Origin: CAWCPR01 sp963797475
GTDB taxonomy: Bacteria; Chloroflexota; Anaerolineae; Anaerolineales; UBA4823
Length of the DNA: 64,000 bases
Direction of reading: 5' to 3'
Assembly: GCA_963797475.1 (NCBI GenBank)
Contig: CAWCPR010000001.1
Coordinates: 2,666,001 to 2,730,000 of the forward strand
The position numbers and the translations under genes were made by a program. Below the pieces are notes generated by a model. It ran no database searches, was not told where the DNA came from, and saw only the letters and a program-made list of their open reading frames with translations. Positions 42,341 to 49,805 of the stretch are shown here, piece by piece (positions within the stretch are counted from its first letter, which is position 1; each line of letters opens with the position of its first letter).

Positions 42341-43012
42341 TTAACTCTGGATAGAAGCTTCCAGGAAGTCGGCTACCCCGTGCACTACGTGATTGATCAC
42401 CTGCAGCGAGCGGAACAGCTCGCCGGGTATTTCCAGGCTGTGGTTGGCGGCTTCGATCACCAGGCCGCTGGCGTTCTTTCTCTCCGCCAGGCGCTGAAAA
42501 GCGGCTGCATCGTAGGTCGGGTCGCCGCTGCCGCAAACAAACAGCGCCGGGCCTTTCGCGTGCAGCGCGGCCTCTACCAGGTGCGCCTGGTGCAGCAGCG
42601 GCGTCAGCCAGATGACGCTGGCCTGTGCGCCGAATGGGGTGCTGACCAGGTGCGCCAGCGCCAGCGTTCCGATGGATTTGCCGACCAGGACCAGCCGCTG
42701 GTATTCTCGCTGCGACCAGCCGGTTTGCAAGGCGGATAGGGCGTCTTGCGCCAGCCAGAGGCCTTGTTCGCCGGGGGCCGCGCGCTGGTATTCCGGCCCG
42801 GTGTAATCAGTGTGGAGCTGCAGTACGTCCCCCTTACGCTGCAGGAGCAGTTGGGCGGTGTAGTAGAGCAGGGGCATATCGCAGGTATAGCGCAGGCCGG
42901 GCAGAATCACGCCCAGCGTCTCGGCTGTCTGCGCCTGCCGGAATAAGCGGTTAGGCACGGGCCGGCCGGCATATCCATTGATCGATAGGGTAGTGATTTG
43001 ATAGTCGGGCAT
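42341..43012 (-). CDS. Alpha/beta-hydrolase-fold protein
   Basis: A 223-residue cytoplasmic protein with the nucleophile elbow LVLVGKSIGTLALAHL (Ser near residue 111), LFVCGSGDPTYDAAAF as the acid region and VIEAANHSLEIPGELFRSL with the catalytic His. It resembles KANL3/Tex30-type small hydrolases. The substrate is unknown. Confidence 0.85.
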   Translation of the reverse strand: MPDYQITTLSINGYAGRPVPNRLFRQAQTAETLGVILPGLRYTCDMPLLYYTAQLLLQRKGDVLQLHTDYTGPEYQRAAPGEQGLWLAQDALSALQTGWSQREYQRLVLVGKSIGTLALAHLVSTPFGAQASVIWLTPLLHQAHLVEAALHAKGPALFVCGSGDPTYDAAAFQRLAERKNASGLVIEAANHSLEIPGELFRSLQVINHVVHGVADFLEASIQS

Positions 43013-43092
43013 TTTTCGATCTTTTTCTTTACCTAGTGCTGGTTTGGCAAATCAATGTGTTCAAAGTCCAGCATTTGTACCTTGAAAAGCAT

Positions 43093-43457
43093 CTACAGCA
43101 GAAATTCGGCAGCTTTCAGGAATTCTTCTGCCCACTTCATGGTTTCTTGGACCTGATCCTCCGAAACCCCTGGTCCAATACCAAAATATTTCGAGTGCCC
43201 TGCGCATCCAATAAATAGCGGTGAAACCTCGAGTCCAGTAAGCCGGTTTTCGCGAATCTTTTTCCAAATGCAGCAATTACTGCCGAATGGCTGTTGTAGG
43301 ATAAACCTTGTTCAATCAGCAAGGCTTCAGCGGTGTAAAACATAGCGTAATAGGTGCGAGAAGCAGAAAAATCCAGAAACCCGTCCTTCCGTAAATTTTC
43401 CGCGGCTTGCAAGCTTTGGCGAGCCTTTTCGAGCAGTGCTTGCGTTTCAAATTTCAT
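43093..43457 (-). pseudogene. HEPN-domain protein, C-terminus shifted by one base
   Basis: The frame from ATG 43457 reads MKFETQALLEKARQSLQAAE and FSASRTYYAMFYTAEALLIE, a HEPN domain, then TGLLDSRFHRYLLDAQGTRN. At the run 43183-43186 the frame leaves the family pattern, giving a stop at 43137. Adding one T (minus strand) restores FGIGPGVSEDQVQETMKWAE and EFLKAAEFLL to a stop at 43093, the normal C-terminus of this family. HEPN proteins are often RNase toxins paired with a nucleotidyltransferase antitoxin, the gene just upstream. True mutation and sequencing error are both possible. Confidence 0.8.
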
Positions 43458-43777
43458 ATTGGAATTCCTTCTCGCTGAACATTCAGAGTGAAGGGAGAGC
43501 ATTCGTTTTCAAAGCGTTCTTTACTGATGAAAGTTCGCGAGATAACAACATCGTTATCAAGGGACAATCGAGCAATCAGTTCTGAGGTGTGCCGGATCAT
43601 ATCGGCATAGTCAAAATCGCCGCGTATTACAATCAAGATATCCAGATCGGAGTCATGCCGCGCTTCACCACGTGCATATGAGCCATATAATAGTATTCGC
43701 TCAAGCTTTTCGCAGAGAATTTGCGCCAGCTCTGCCGACAATTGATTTAGAAGTTTTGCAAGTTTCTTTTGTTTCAT
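43454..43777 (-). CDS. MNT-type minimal nucleotidyltransferase (putative antitoxin)
   Basis: A 107-residue nucleotidyltransferase with LLYGSYARGEARHDSDLDIL near residues 31-50: the GSxxxG and DxD catalytic motif. It overlaps the HEPN gene by 4 bp. In characterised HEPN-MNT pairs the MNT protein inactivates the HEPN RNase by AMPylation. That role is inferred from the arrangement. Confidence 0.88.
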   Translation of the reverse strand: MKQKKLAKLLNQLSAELAQILCEKLERILLYGSYARGEARHDSDLDILIVIRGDFDYADMIRHTSELIARLSLDNDVVISRTFISKERFENECSPFTLNVQREGIPI

Positions 43778-43806
43778 GGGTTATCTCCCATAAGATGGAT
43801 GTCGCC

Positions 43807-46014
43807 CTACGAGATTTGCACTTTCTCACCGCTGCGCAGCGCCTCGAGGGCGGCAAACGTAGCGCGTGCCACGCCCAGCAGGTGGGCGTAAGGGATGGGC
43901 GGCGGTCCGCCGCTGAGGATGGCGGCCTGGAAGGCCTCCCATTCGCCACGATGGCCCTTATCCTGGCGCAGGCGCGTTCGCAGCCCCTGGCGGCGACCAT
44001 CTTGAGCCATCTCCAGGCTGCGGAAATCGTCCAGCGCTGCGGCGCGGCCGGCACAGAAAACTTCCAGGCGTTCCTTTGGGAAAGCTTTATCGCCGTTCGC
44101 CAGGTAGCTGAGCGTCCCGACTGAGCCATCCGCAAACGAGAAGGTCAAGGCCAGGTTGTCCTCCCGATAGCGGCCTGCATCTGGCAGCGCCAGGGCGCTC
44201 ACCGCGACCGGCGGCTGGCCCACCAGGAAGGAGAGGAAGTCCACGAAGTGGCAGCCCTCCCCGATCAGCCGCCCGCCGCCTTGTTCGGGATCGTGCAGCC
44301 AGTGCGCCGCAGGCAGATATCCGGCGTTGACGCGGTAGTGGGCGTAGAGCGGCTCCTGCCTCCCGGCGAGAAAGGCTTGCAGGCGCAGCGCCAGGGGGGC
44401 GAAGCGACGGTTAAATCCCACCATTAACAAAGGGGAAGGCGATTGGGCTTCCAGCCTGCTTTTACTCTCCCAATTCAACTGGGACGCGATCTCATCTAAT
44501 TCTGCCGGGTTCAGCGCCAGGGGTTTTTCACAGAACACGTGCTTGCCGGCCCGCAGGGCTGCAAGAATCTGGCGGGCGTGCAGGTTATGGCGGGTGAGCA
44601 CGGCGATGGTGTTCACCTGCTTGTCCTCGAGGAGCTGAATTTCGTCGCTGGCCGCGTAGCGGAATCCGAACCGCCGGGCGGCGTGCTGGGCGCTCGAGCC
44701 GGAAGCGGAGACCACGCCGACCAGCTCCATATCGGGCAGCTTGCTCAGCGCTGGCAGCAGAACGGCGCTGGCGAAATTTCCAGCGCCGAGCACGCCCAGG
44801 CGTACGCCAGAGGGCGGCTCGCCTGTTTCGCCAGGCGGGGTCAGAGCGCCAGTCTGCACCAACCGGTCTGCTGAAGCGCCTTCCGGTGGTTGAGGGTAAG
44901 TCAGCAGCACGCCAAGAAAGGGTTCGCCGCTTTTAGCTGTAATGAGCTCGTAAGCCTGCGGAGCGCGCTCGATCGGGAAGCGGTGGCTGATCAGCGGGCG
45001 CACGTCCAGGCGCCCGCCAGCTAAAAGATCCACGAAGGCTTCCAGGTTGCGCCCTTCCGTCCAGCGCACGTAGCCGATCGGGTAATCGCGGCCGGCCTCC
45101 TCATAGGATGGATCGTAGCGCCCGGGACCATAGGAGCGCGAGTTGACAAAGCTGAGCTCTTTTTCGTAATAAATTTTGCGCGGGATCTCCAGCCCCACCG
45201 CGCCGATGGCGACCACCCGGGCGCGGTCGCGGGCGATCTCCCCCGCCAGCTCGACCGGGTCGGAGGAGGGGGTATCCGCGCAGATCAGCACGGCATCGCA
45301 GCCTTGGCCGCGGCTGAAGCTCTGGGCGGCCTCTCCGGCCTCCGCCCGCAGGACGGATTCGGCCCCTATTTCCCGCGCCAGCGCGACCCGATCAGGATCC
45401 AGGTCTATCCCCAGGACATGACAGCCAGCGGCTTTTGCGATGCCGGCGGCCAACTGGCCCAGCAATCCCAGCCCAATCACGGCAACATGCTCGCCCAATT
45501 GAACCCCTGCCAGCCGGAAGCCGTGCAGCGCGATCGCCCCCAGCGTGGTGAAGGCGGCTGATTCGTAATCCACGCTGTCGGGCAGGGGCGCCAGCAAGTT
45601 CTTCGGGACGCTGATGTATTCGGCGTGAACGGCGTAACCACCCCCGGCGCAGGCCACCCGCTGCCCCACTCGCAGGCCCTCCACTCCAGGTCCCAGGGCG
45701 GCAATCCTGCCAGCCGAGGAATAGCCCAGGGTCATGGGCTGCTCCAGGCGGTTGAATGCGGCTTCTATGGTGGTCAATAATCCCTCCCGGCGCGCCTTGT
45801 CGAGCACCTGGCGCACCAAGTCGGGGCGGGATTGAGCCTTGCCCAGCAGGGATTTTTCGGCAAATTCAACCAGCATCCGTTCGGTGCCGGCCGAGACCAG
45901 CGAGGCTGCGTTGCAAACTAAGACCTCACCGTTTTGTGGTGTCGGGATGGGGATATCAGCGACGACCGTTTCGCCGTTGCGCATATTTTGCAGAAGCTGT
46001 TTCATTTTCGTCAT
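43807..46014 (-). CDS. Two-domain oxidoreductase: zinc-type alcohol dehydrogenase plus Gfo/Idh/MocA
   Basis: A 735-residue fusion. The N-terminal half (about 1-380) is an MDR dehydrogenase: GYSSAGRIAALGPGVEGLRV, GQRVACAGGGYAVHAEYI and the nucleotide fold VAVIGLGLLGQLAAGIAKAA. The C-terminal half (about 405-735) is a Gfo/Idh/MocA dehydrogenase: LGVLGAGNFASAVLLPALSK, HVFCEKPLALNPAELDEI and GEGCHFVDFLSFLVG. This architecture is known beside surface-polysaccharide or heparinase genes; no such cluster is visible here. The substrate is probably a sugar or sugar nucleotide (inference). Confidence 0.92.
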   Translation of the reverse strand: MTKMKQLLQNMRNGETVVADIPIPTPQNGEVLVCNAASLVSAGTERMLVEFAEKSLLGKAQSRPDLVRQVLDKARREGLLTTIEAAFNRLEQPMTLGYSSAGRIAALGPGVEGLRVGQRVACAGGGYAVHAEYISVPKNLLAPLPDSVDYESAAFTTLGAIALHGFRLAGVQLGEHVAVIGLGLLGQLAAGIAKAAGCHVLGIDLDPDRVALAREIGAESVLRAEAGEAAQSFSRGQGCDAVLICADTPSSDPVELAGEIARDRARVVAIGAVGLEIPRKIYYEKELSFVNSRSYGPGRYDPSYEEAGRDYPIGYVRWTEGRNLEAFVDLLAGGRLDVRPLISHRFPIERAPQAYELITAKSGEPFLGVLLTYPQPPEGASADRLVQTGALTPPGETGEPPSGVRLGVLGAGNFASAVLLPALSKLPDMELVGVVSASGSSAQHAARRFGFRYAASDEIQLLEDKQVNTIAVLTRHNLHARQILAALRAGKHVFCEKPLALNPAELDEIASQLNWESKSRLEAQSPSPLLMVGFNRRFAPLALRLQAFLAGRQEPLYAHYRVNAGYLPAAHWLHDPEQGGGRLIGEGCHFVDFLSFLVGQPPVAVSALALPDAGRYREDNLALTFSFADGSVGTLSYLANGDKAFPKERLEVFCAGRAAALDDFRSLEMAQDGRRQGLRTRLRQDKGHRGEWEAFQAAILSGGPPPIPYAHLLGVARATFAALEALRSGEKVQIS

Positions 46015-46039
46015 TATAGCGCGGAAATTACGCCAGTGT

Positions 46040-46104
46040 TATAATGGCTTTCCAGGAACACTCGTGGGGGTGTCTTTCGAGCGAGGCCTGAAAGACACCC
46101 CCAC
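46040..46104 (+). promoter_or_regulatory. -10 box and 14-bp perfect leader hairpin before the aminopeptidase gene
   Basis: TATAAT (46040-46045) is followed by GTGGGGGTGTCTTT (46064-46077), which pairs perfectly with AAAGACACCCCCAC (46091-46104) around a 13-nt loop. It ends 23 nt before the TTG start and is followed by AGTTTTAAATT, so it could be a weak attenuator or a protective 5' stem. Confidence 0.5.
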
Positions 46105-46127
46105 AGTTTTAAATTACGGAGCTTATT

Positions 46128-47237
46128 TTGACTGACACTCGTGTTGAAAAGTTTGCTCGCCTGCTGGTGGATTATTCTGCCAGCGTCCAGCCTGGCGAGC
46201 GCGTCGTCATTACGACGAATTACGCCGCCGAACCGCTGATTCAGGCGCTATATGCCTTGATTTTGGAACGGGAGGCGTACCCTTACGTTTTGTTGGATTT
46301 TGCCGATCAGGAAGAGATCCTGTTCAAAAAAGCCAGCGATGCCCAGTTGGAGACCGTCCCTTTCTTCCATAAAATCGCTTTTGAAGAATTCGACGTGTTG
46401 TTCAAGGTGCGCGCCGATATGAATACGCGTGCACTGAACGGCGTTGGTGCGGTCCGCCAGTCTCGCCGGCAGCGGGGAATGGCCGCCCTGCTGGAGGCCC
46501 AGATGCGGCGCGGCGCGGACGGCTCCTTGCGCTGGATGAGCACCCTTTTCCCCACTCGGGCGCTTGCTTCTGAGGCGGAAATGGGCTACCAGGAGTACCA
46601 GGATTTCGTCTACCGGGCCTGCCATACGGATGAGCTTACTCCTGACCCGGTCGCCTTCTGGCGCAGCGTCGAGCGAGAACAGCAGCAGATCATCGAGCGT
46701 CTCGAGGAGCACGATGTGGTTAAGGTGTGCGGTCCGAACGCAGACCTGACCCTTTCGATTAAGGGGCGCAAGTTCATCAACGCTTGCGGCGAGCATAACA
46801 TGCCAGATGGCGAGGTATACACCGGGCCGGTTGAGCAATCGGTCGAGGGCTGGGTGCGCTTCACTTATCCCGCTATTTATAAGGGGATGGTGGTCGAAGG
46901 CGTCGAGCTGAAATTTGAAGCGGGCAAGGTTGTCCAGGCCAGCGCCCAAAAAAACCAGGATTATCTGCTGCAGATGGTCAACGCCGACGCCGGCGCCTCT
47001 TACCTGGGAGAGTTTGCCATCGGCACCAACTACGAGATCGACCGGTTCACTCGCAGCATCCTGTTCGATGAGAAGATCGGCGGCAGCTTCCATATGGCAT
47101 TGGGCTCCGGTTACCCCGAAACAGGCAGCCGCAATAAGAGCATCATTCACTGGGACATGATTTGCGATCTCCGCCACGATTCGCAAATTATTGTGGACGG
47201 CGACCTGATTTATCAGGATGGCAAGTTCGTCTTTTAG
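46128..47237 (+). CDS. M29-family aminopeptidase
   Basis: A 369-residue thermophilic-aminopeptidase (AmpS/AmpT) family enzyme, a cobalt/zinc-dependent dimer in characterised members. It has KFARLLVDYSASVQPGERVV, the metal-ligand region LGEFAIGTNYEIDRFTRSIL, GGSFHMALGSGYPETGSRNK and IHWDMICDLRHDSQIIVDG. The start is a TTG with GGAG upstream. A strong hairpin sits in its leader. Confidence 0.92.
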   Translation: MTDTRVEKFARLLVDYSASVQPGERVVITTNYAAEPLIQALYALILEREAYPYVLLDFADQEEILFKKASDAQLETVPFFHKIAFEEFDVLFKVRADMNTRALNGVGAVRQSRRQRGMAALLEAQMRRGADGSLRWMSTLFPTRALASEAEMGYQEYQDFVYRACHTDELTPDPVAFWRSVEREQQQIIERLEEHDVVKVCGPNADLTLSIKGRKFINACGEHNMPDGEVYTGPVEQSVEGWVRFTYPAIYKGMVVEGVELKFEAGKVVQASAQKNQDYLLQMVNADAGASYLGEFAIGTNYEIDRFTRSILFDEKIGGSFHMALGSGYPETGSRNKSIIHWDMICDLRHDSQIIVDGDLIYQDGKFVF

Positions 47238-47274
47238 ATAGCAGCTTTAGTCGTGAATACCAGGGGAGTGAAAA

Positions 47275-48789
47275 GTGGAAGCTCTTAAAATACGGATGGC
47301 ACCAGATGTCTCGGCGCCTATGGAGGACCAGGCCTGTACGCTGGTCATATTTGGCGCTTCCGGCGACCTGACCCATCGCAAGCTGATCCCGGCATTGCAC
47401 AGCCTGGATTGTGCGGGGCAACTGCCGGCGGACTTGAAGATCTTAGGAATCGCTCGCACCAGGCTCTCTGACCAGGAATTTCGCCAAAGAGCGCGAGATG
47501 GTGTGGAAAAGTACGGGCGGTTGGAGCCCCATGTCTGGGGTGCGTTCGCCGACCGGCTTTCTTATATGCCCGGATCCTACGACGATCCGGAAACCTGCCG
47601 GCGCCTGAGAGAGCGCCTGAGCGAGCTGGAGGCGGGAGCAATAACTTCTAAGAACCGCCTTTTCTACCTGGCGATCCCGCCCGAGCTCTACATGGCCGTG
47701 GTGCGCCACCTGGGGGAATTTGACTTAAGCCGCGCCGGAGCAGGCTGGACGCGTATCATTATCGAAAAACCTTTCGGCCGCGACCTGGATAGCGCCCGCG
47801 AGCTGAACGATTTCGTCCATCGCTATTTCAAAGAGGAGCAGGTCTATCGCATCGACCACTACCTGGGGAAAGAGACGGTGCAAAACCTGCTCGCCTTCCG
47901 CTTCGCGAATTTTATTTTCCAGGAGCTGTGGGGCCGGAACTACGTCGACAACGTACAGATCACCGCTGCCGAAGACGTAGGCCTGGAGCACCGGGCGGGC
48001 TATTATGACCGGGCCGGCGTGATGCGCGATATGGTCCAAAACCATATGCTTCAGCTTCTGGCGCTGACCGCCATGGAGCCGCCGGCGGCAATAAACGCCA
48101 AGTCGCTGCGCGACGAAAAAGTGAAAGTGCTTCAGGCGGTGCGACCGGTCCGGATGGAAGACGGCGTGTGGGGCCAATACCGCGGTTACCTGGCAGAGGA
48201 AGGGGTGGCGCCTGGCTCGCTGACGCCCACCTTCGCGGCTTTGAAGCTTTATGTGGATAACTGGCGTTGGCAGGGAGTTCCTTTTTACCTGCGTACGGGC
48301 AAAAACCTGGCCCGCAAAGACACGGAGATCACCTTGCAATTCAAGCAGGTGCCGCATTTGATCTTCTCAAATAATCCGAAGATGGAATCGAATCATCTGT
48401 CGATCTGCATCCAACCCGATGAAGGCATGCACTTGCGATTCGAGCTGAAGATGCCTGGCGTGGAGATGCGCACTTCGCCTGTAGATATGGATTTCCATTA
48501 CGAGGATGTCTTCGGCCCGAAGGCGATCCCGGATGCCTACGAGCGCCTGCTCCTGGATGCATTGCAGGGAGATGCCTCATTGTTCGCCCGCAGCGACGAG
48601 ATCGAGCGCGCCTGGGAGCTGATCACCCCCTGGTTGCACGAGTGGGAGGCGATGGAAGCCCCCCCGCTGGTGCCGTATCAGCCGGGTAGTTGGGGACCCG
48701 TGGAGGCCGATCACCTGGTAAACAGGGATCGCCGCTCCTGGCTGGTTTGCTGCGAGCACAGCTCGCACGAGGAAAAGCCGGTAGGTTAA
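47275..48789 (+). CDS. zwf: Glucose-6-phosphate 1-dehydrogenase
   Basis: A 504-residue NADP-dependent enzyme opening the oxidative pentose phosphate pathway. It has the dinucleotide motif VIFGASGDLTHRKLIPAL, IIIEKPFGRDLDSARELN and the active-site peptide YRIDHYLGKETVQNLL. The GTG start has a GGGGAG-type ribosome binding site. It lies 37 bp after the aminopeptidase gene. No gnd, tal or opcA is adjacent. Confidence 0.96.
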   Translation: MEALKIRMAPDVSAPMEDQACTLVIFGASGDLTHRKLIPALHSLDCAGQLPADLKILGIARTRLSDQEFRQRARDGVEKYGRLEPHVWGAFADRLSYMPGSYDDPETCRRLRERLSELEAGAITSKNRLFYLAIPPELYMAVVRHLGEFDLSRAGAGWTRIIIEKPFGRDLDSARELNDFVHRYFKEEQVYRIDHYLGKETVQNLLAFRFANFIFQELWGRNYVDNVQITAAEDVGLEHRAGYYDRAGVMRDMVQNHMLQLLALTAMEPPAAINAKSLRDEKVKVLQAVRPVRMEDGVWGQYRGYLAEEGVAPGSLTPTFAALKLYVDNWRWQGVPFYLRTGKNLARKDTEITLQFKQVPHLIFSNNPKMESNHLSICIQPDEGMHLRFELKMPGVEMRTSPVDMDFHYEDVFGPKAIPDAYERLLLDALQGDASLFARSDEIERAWELITPWLHEWEAMEAPPLVPYQPGSWGPVEADHLVNRDRRSWLVCCEHSSHEEKPVG

Positions 48790-48908
48790 TCTGCATCAAT
48801 AAGTGGGGAAAGCAGAATTTTCAGGTTGCCGAAGACCGGAGAATTCGCAGCAGGGCCTCGTACTCTTCGGCGCAGTCCCGGCAGAGCTCCAGGGCGATTT
48901 ATCCTCTC

Positions 48909-49129
48909 AGGGTGCAAGCTTTCCAAATCCCGGAATACACCGGGGTGCTGCGCCTGATCACGCCTCGTTTCATCTCAGACGCTCACGCTCACAACAGTGA
49001 ATGCATGTTTGGACGGTCAACGAGAAGAATGATATGCGCCGGGTGTTCGGTTGGGGAGTGGACGGCCTGATCAGCGATTACCCGGATCGCTTGATCGCGT
49101 TATTGGGAGGCCGGTCACCAGAAACTTAA
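48909..49129 (+). pseudogene. Remnant of a glycerophosphodiester phosphodiesterase C-terminus
   Basis: The region after zwf encodes VQAFQIPEYTGVLRLITPRF and ISDAHAHNSE in one frame, then MHVWTVNEKNDMRRVFGWGV and DGLISDYPDRLIALLGG in the next, to a TAA at 49127-49129. This is the conserved GDPD C-terminus (VHVWTVN.. GVDGI.TD.PD). One missing A near 48998 separates the frames. The N-terminal two thirds, with the catalytic residues, is absent. The stretch 48790-48908 may hold further decayed coding sequence but I could not align it. Confidence 0.7.
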
Positions 49130-49168
49130 AAAAGTCGAGAGGCCCCAGACCTTCGAGTGGAGCCTCTC
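49125..49168 (-). terminator. Terminator of the secreted-repeat lipoprotein gene
   Basis: On the minus strand GAGAGGC (49162-49168) pairs with GCCTCTC (49137-49143), followed after three bases by six T. It lies just past the stop at 49197. Confidence 0.7.
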
Positions 49169-49196
49169 TGGATGGATTGGAAAAGGTCTGGCGCTT

Positions 49197-49742
49197 TTAT
49201 CCGCCAGGGGCCTGGTACCCGACTGGCGTGCCGTCCGGGGCGACGACATACCAGACATCGTTGTTGCCCTGGCCAACGATATCGCCGGCCTGCTTGTCTT
49301 TAACAAAGTAATACAGCGGCCGGTGATCGTAGGTCACGATCATAGTGCCGTCTGGCAGGGGCGCCGTGCCGATCAACGAAGCGTCGACCCCATCACCCAG
49401 GTTGGGACTGCCCTGGGTGAGCAGGGGCGGCCAGTTATCAATGCACTTGCCGCTGCAATTGACCTTGTCCGGCTCATCCTTGGTGTAAATGTACAGAGTC
49501 ATCCCGCTGCCATCCACCAGGATGTTGCCCAGCTTGGCCTCTGCGACCACGTTGATGGTCGCTTCAGCCGGGGCCTCCGTGGCGGCGGGCGCCGCCGTTT
49601 CGGCAGGCGCAGAAGTCGCGGCAGGCGCAGTGGGTTGAGCTGCTGCGCCCTGGCAGGCCGCCAGGATCAGCACCAGCAGGGACAATGCACTGAACCATCC
49701 TGCTGTTTTCTTAGCATACGAATTGAAAGACTTGTCGTTCAT
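49197..49742 (-). CDS. Secreted-repeat lipoprotein
   Basis: A 181-residue lipoprotein with lipobox LLVLILAACQG, an Ala/Pro/Thr-rich spacer (about 35-65), then two copies of a short repeat: LGNILVDGSGMTLYIYTKDE and VTYDHRPLYYFVKD, with NCSGKCIDNWPPLL between. This matches the COG4315 secreted repeat of unknown function, often found near electron-transfer genes. It is downstream of the cyd operon on the same strand, but separated from it by its own start region. Confidence 0.88.
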   Translation of the reverse strand: MNDKSFNSYAKKTAGWFSALSLLVLILAACQGAAAQPTAPAATSAPAETAAPAATEAPAEATINVVAEAKLGNILVDGSGMTLYIYTKDEPDKVNCSGKCIDNWPPLLTQGSPNLGDGVDASLIGTAPLPDGTMIVTYDHRPLYYFVKDKQAGDIVGQGNNDVWYVVAPDGTPVGYQAPGG

Positions 49743-49805
49743 CCTTTTTCCTCCTGATAGGTTGAAGAGCTATCAAACCATACGGAAAAGGCGACGACTT
49801 GGATT

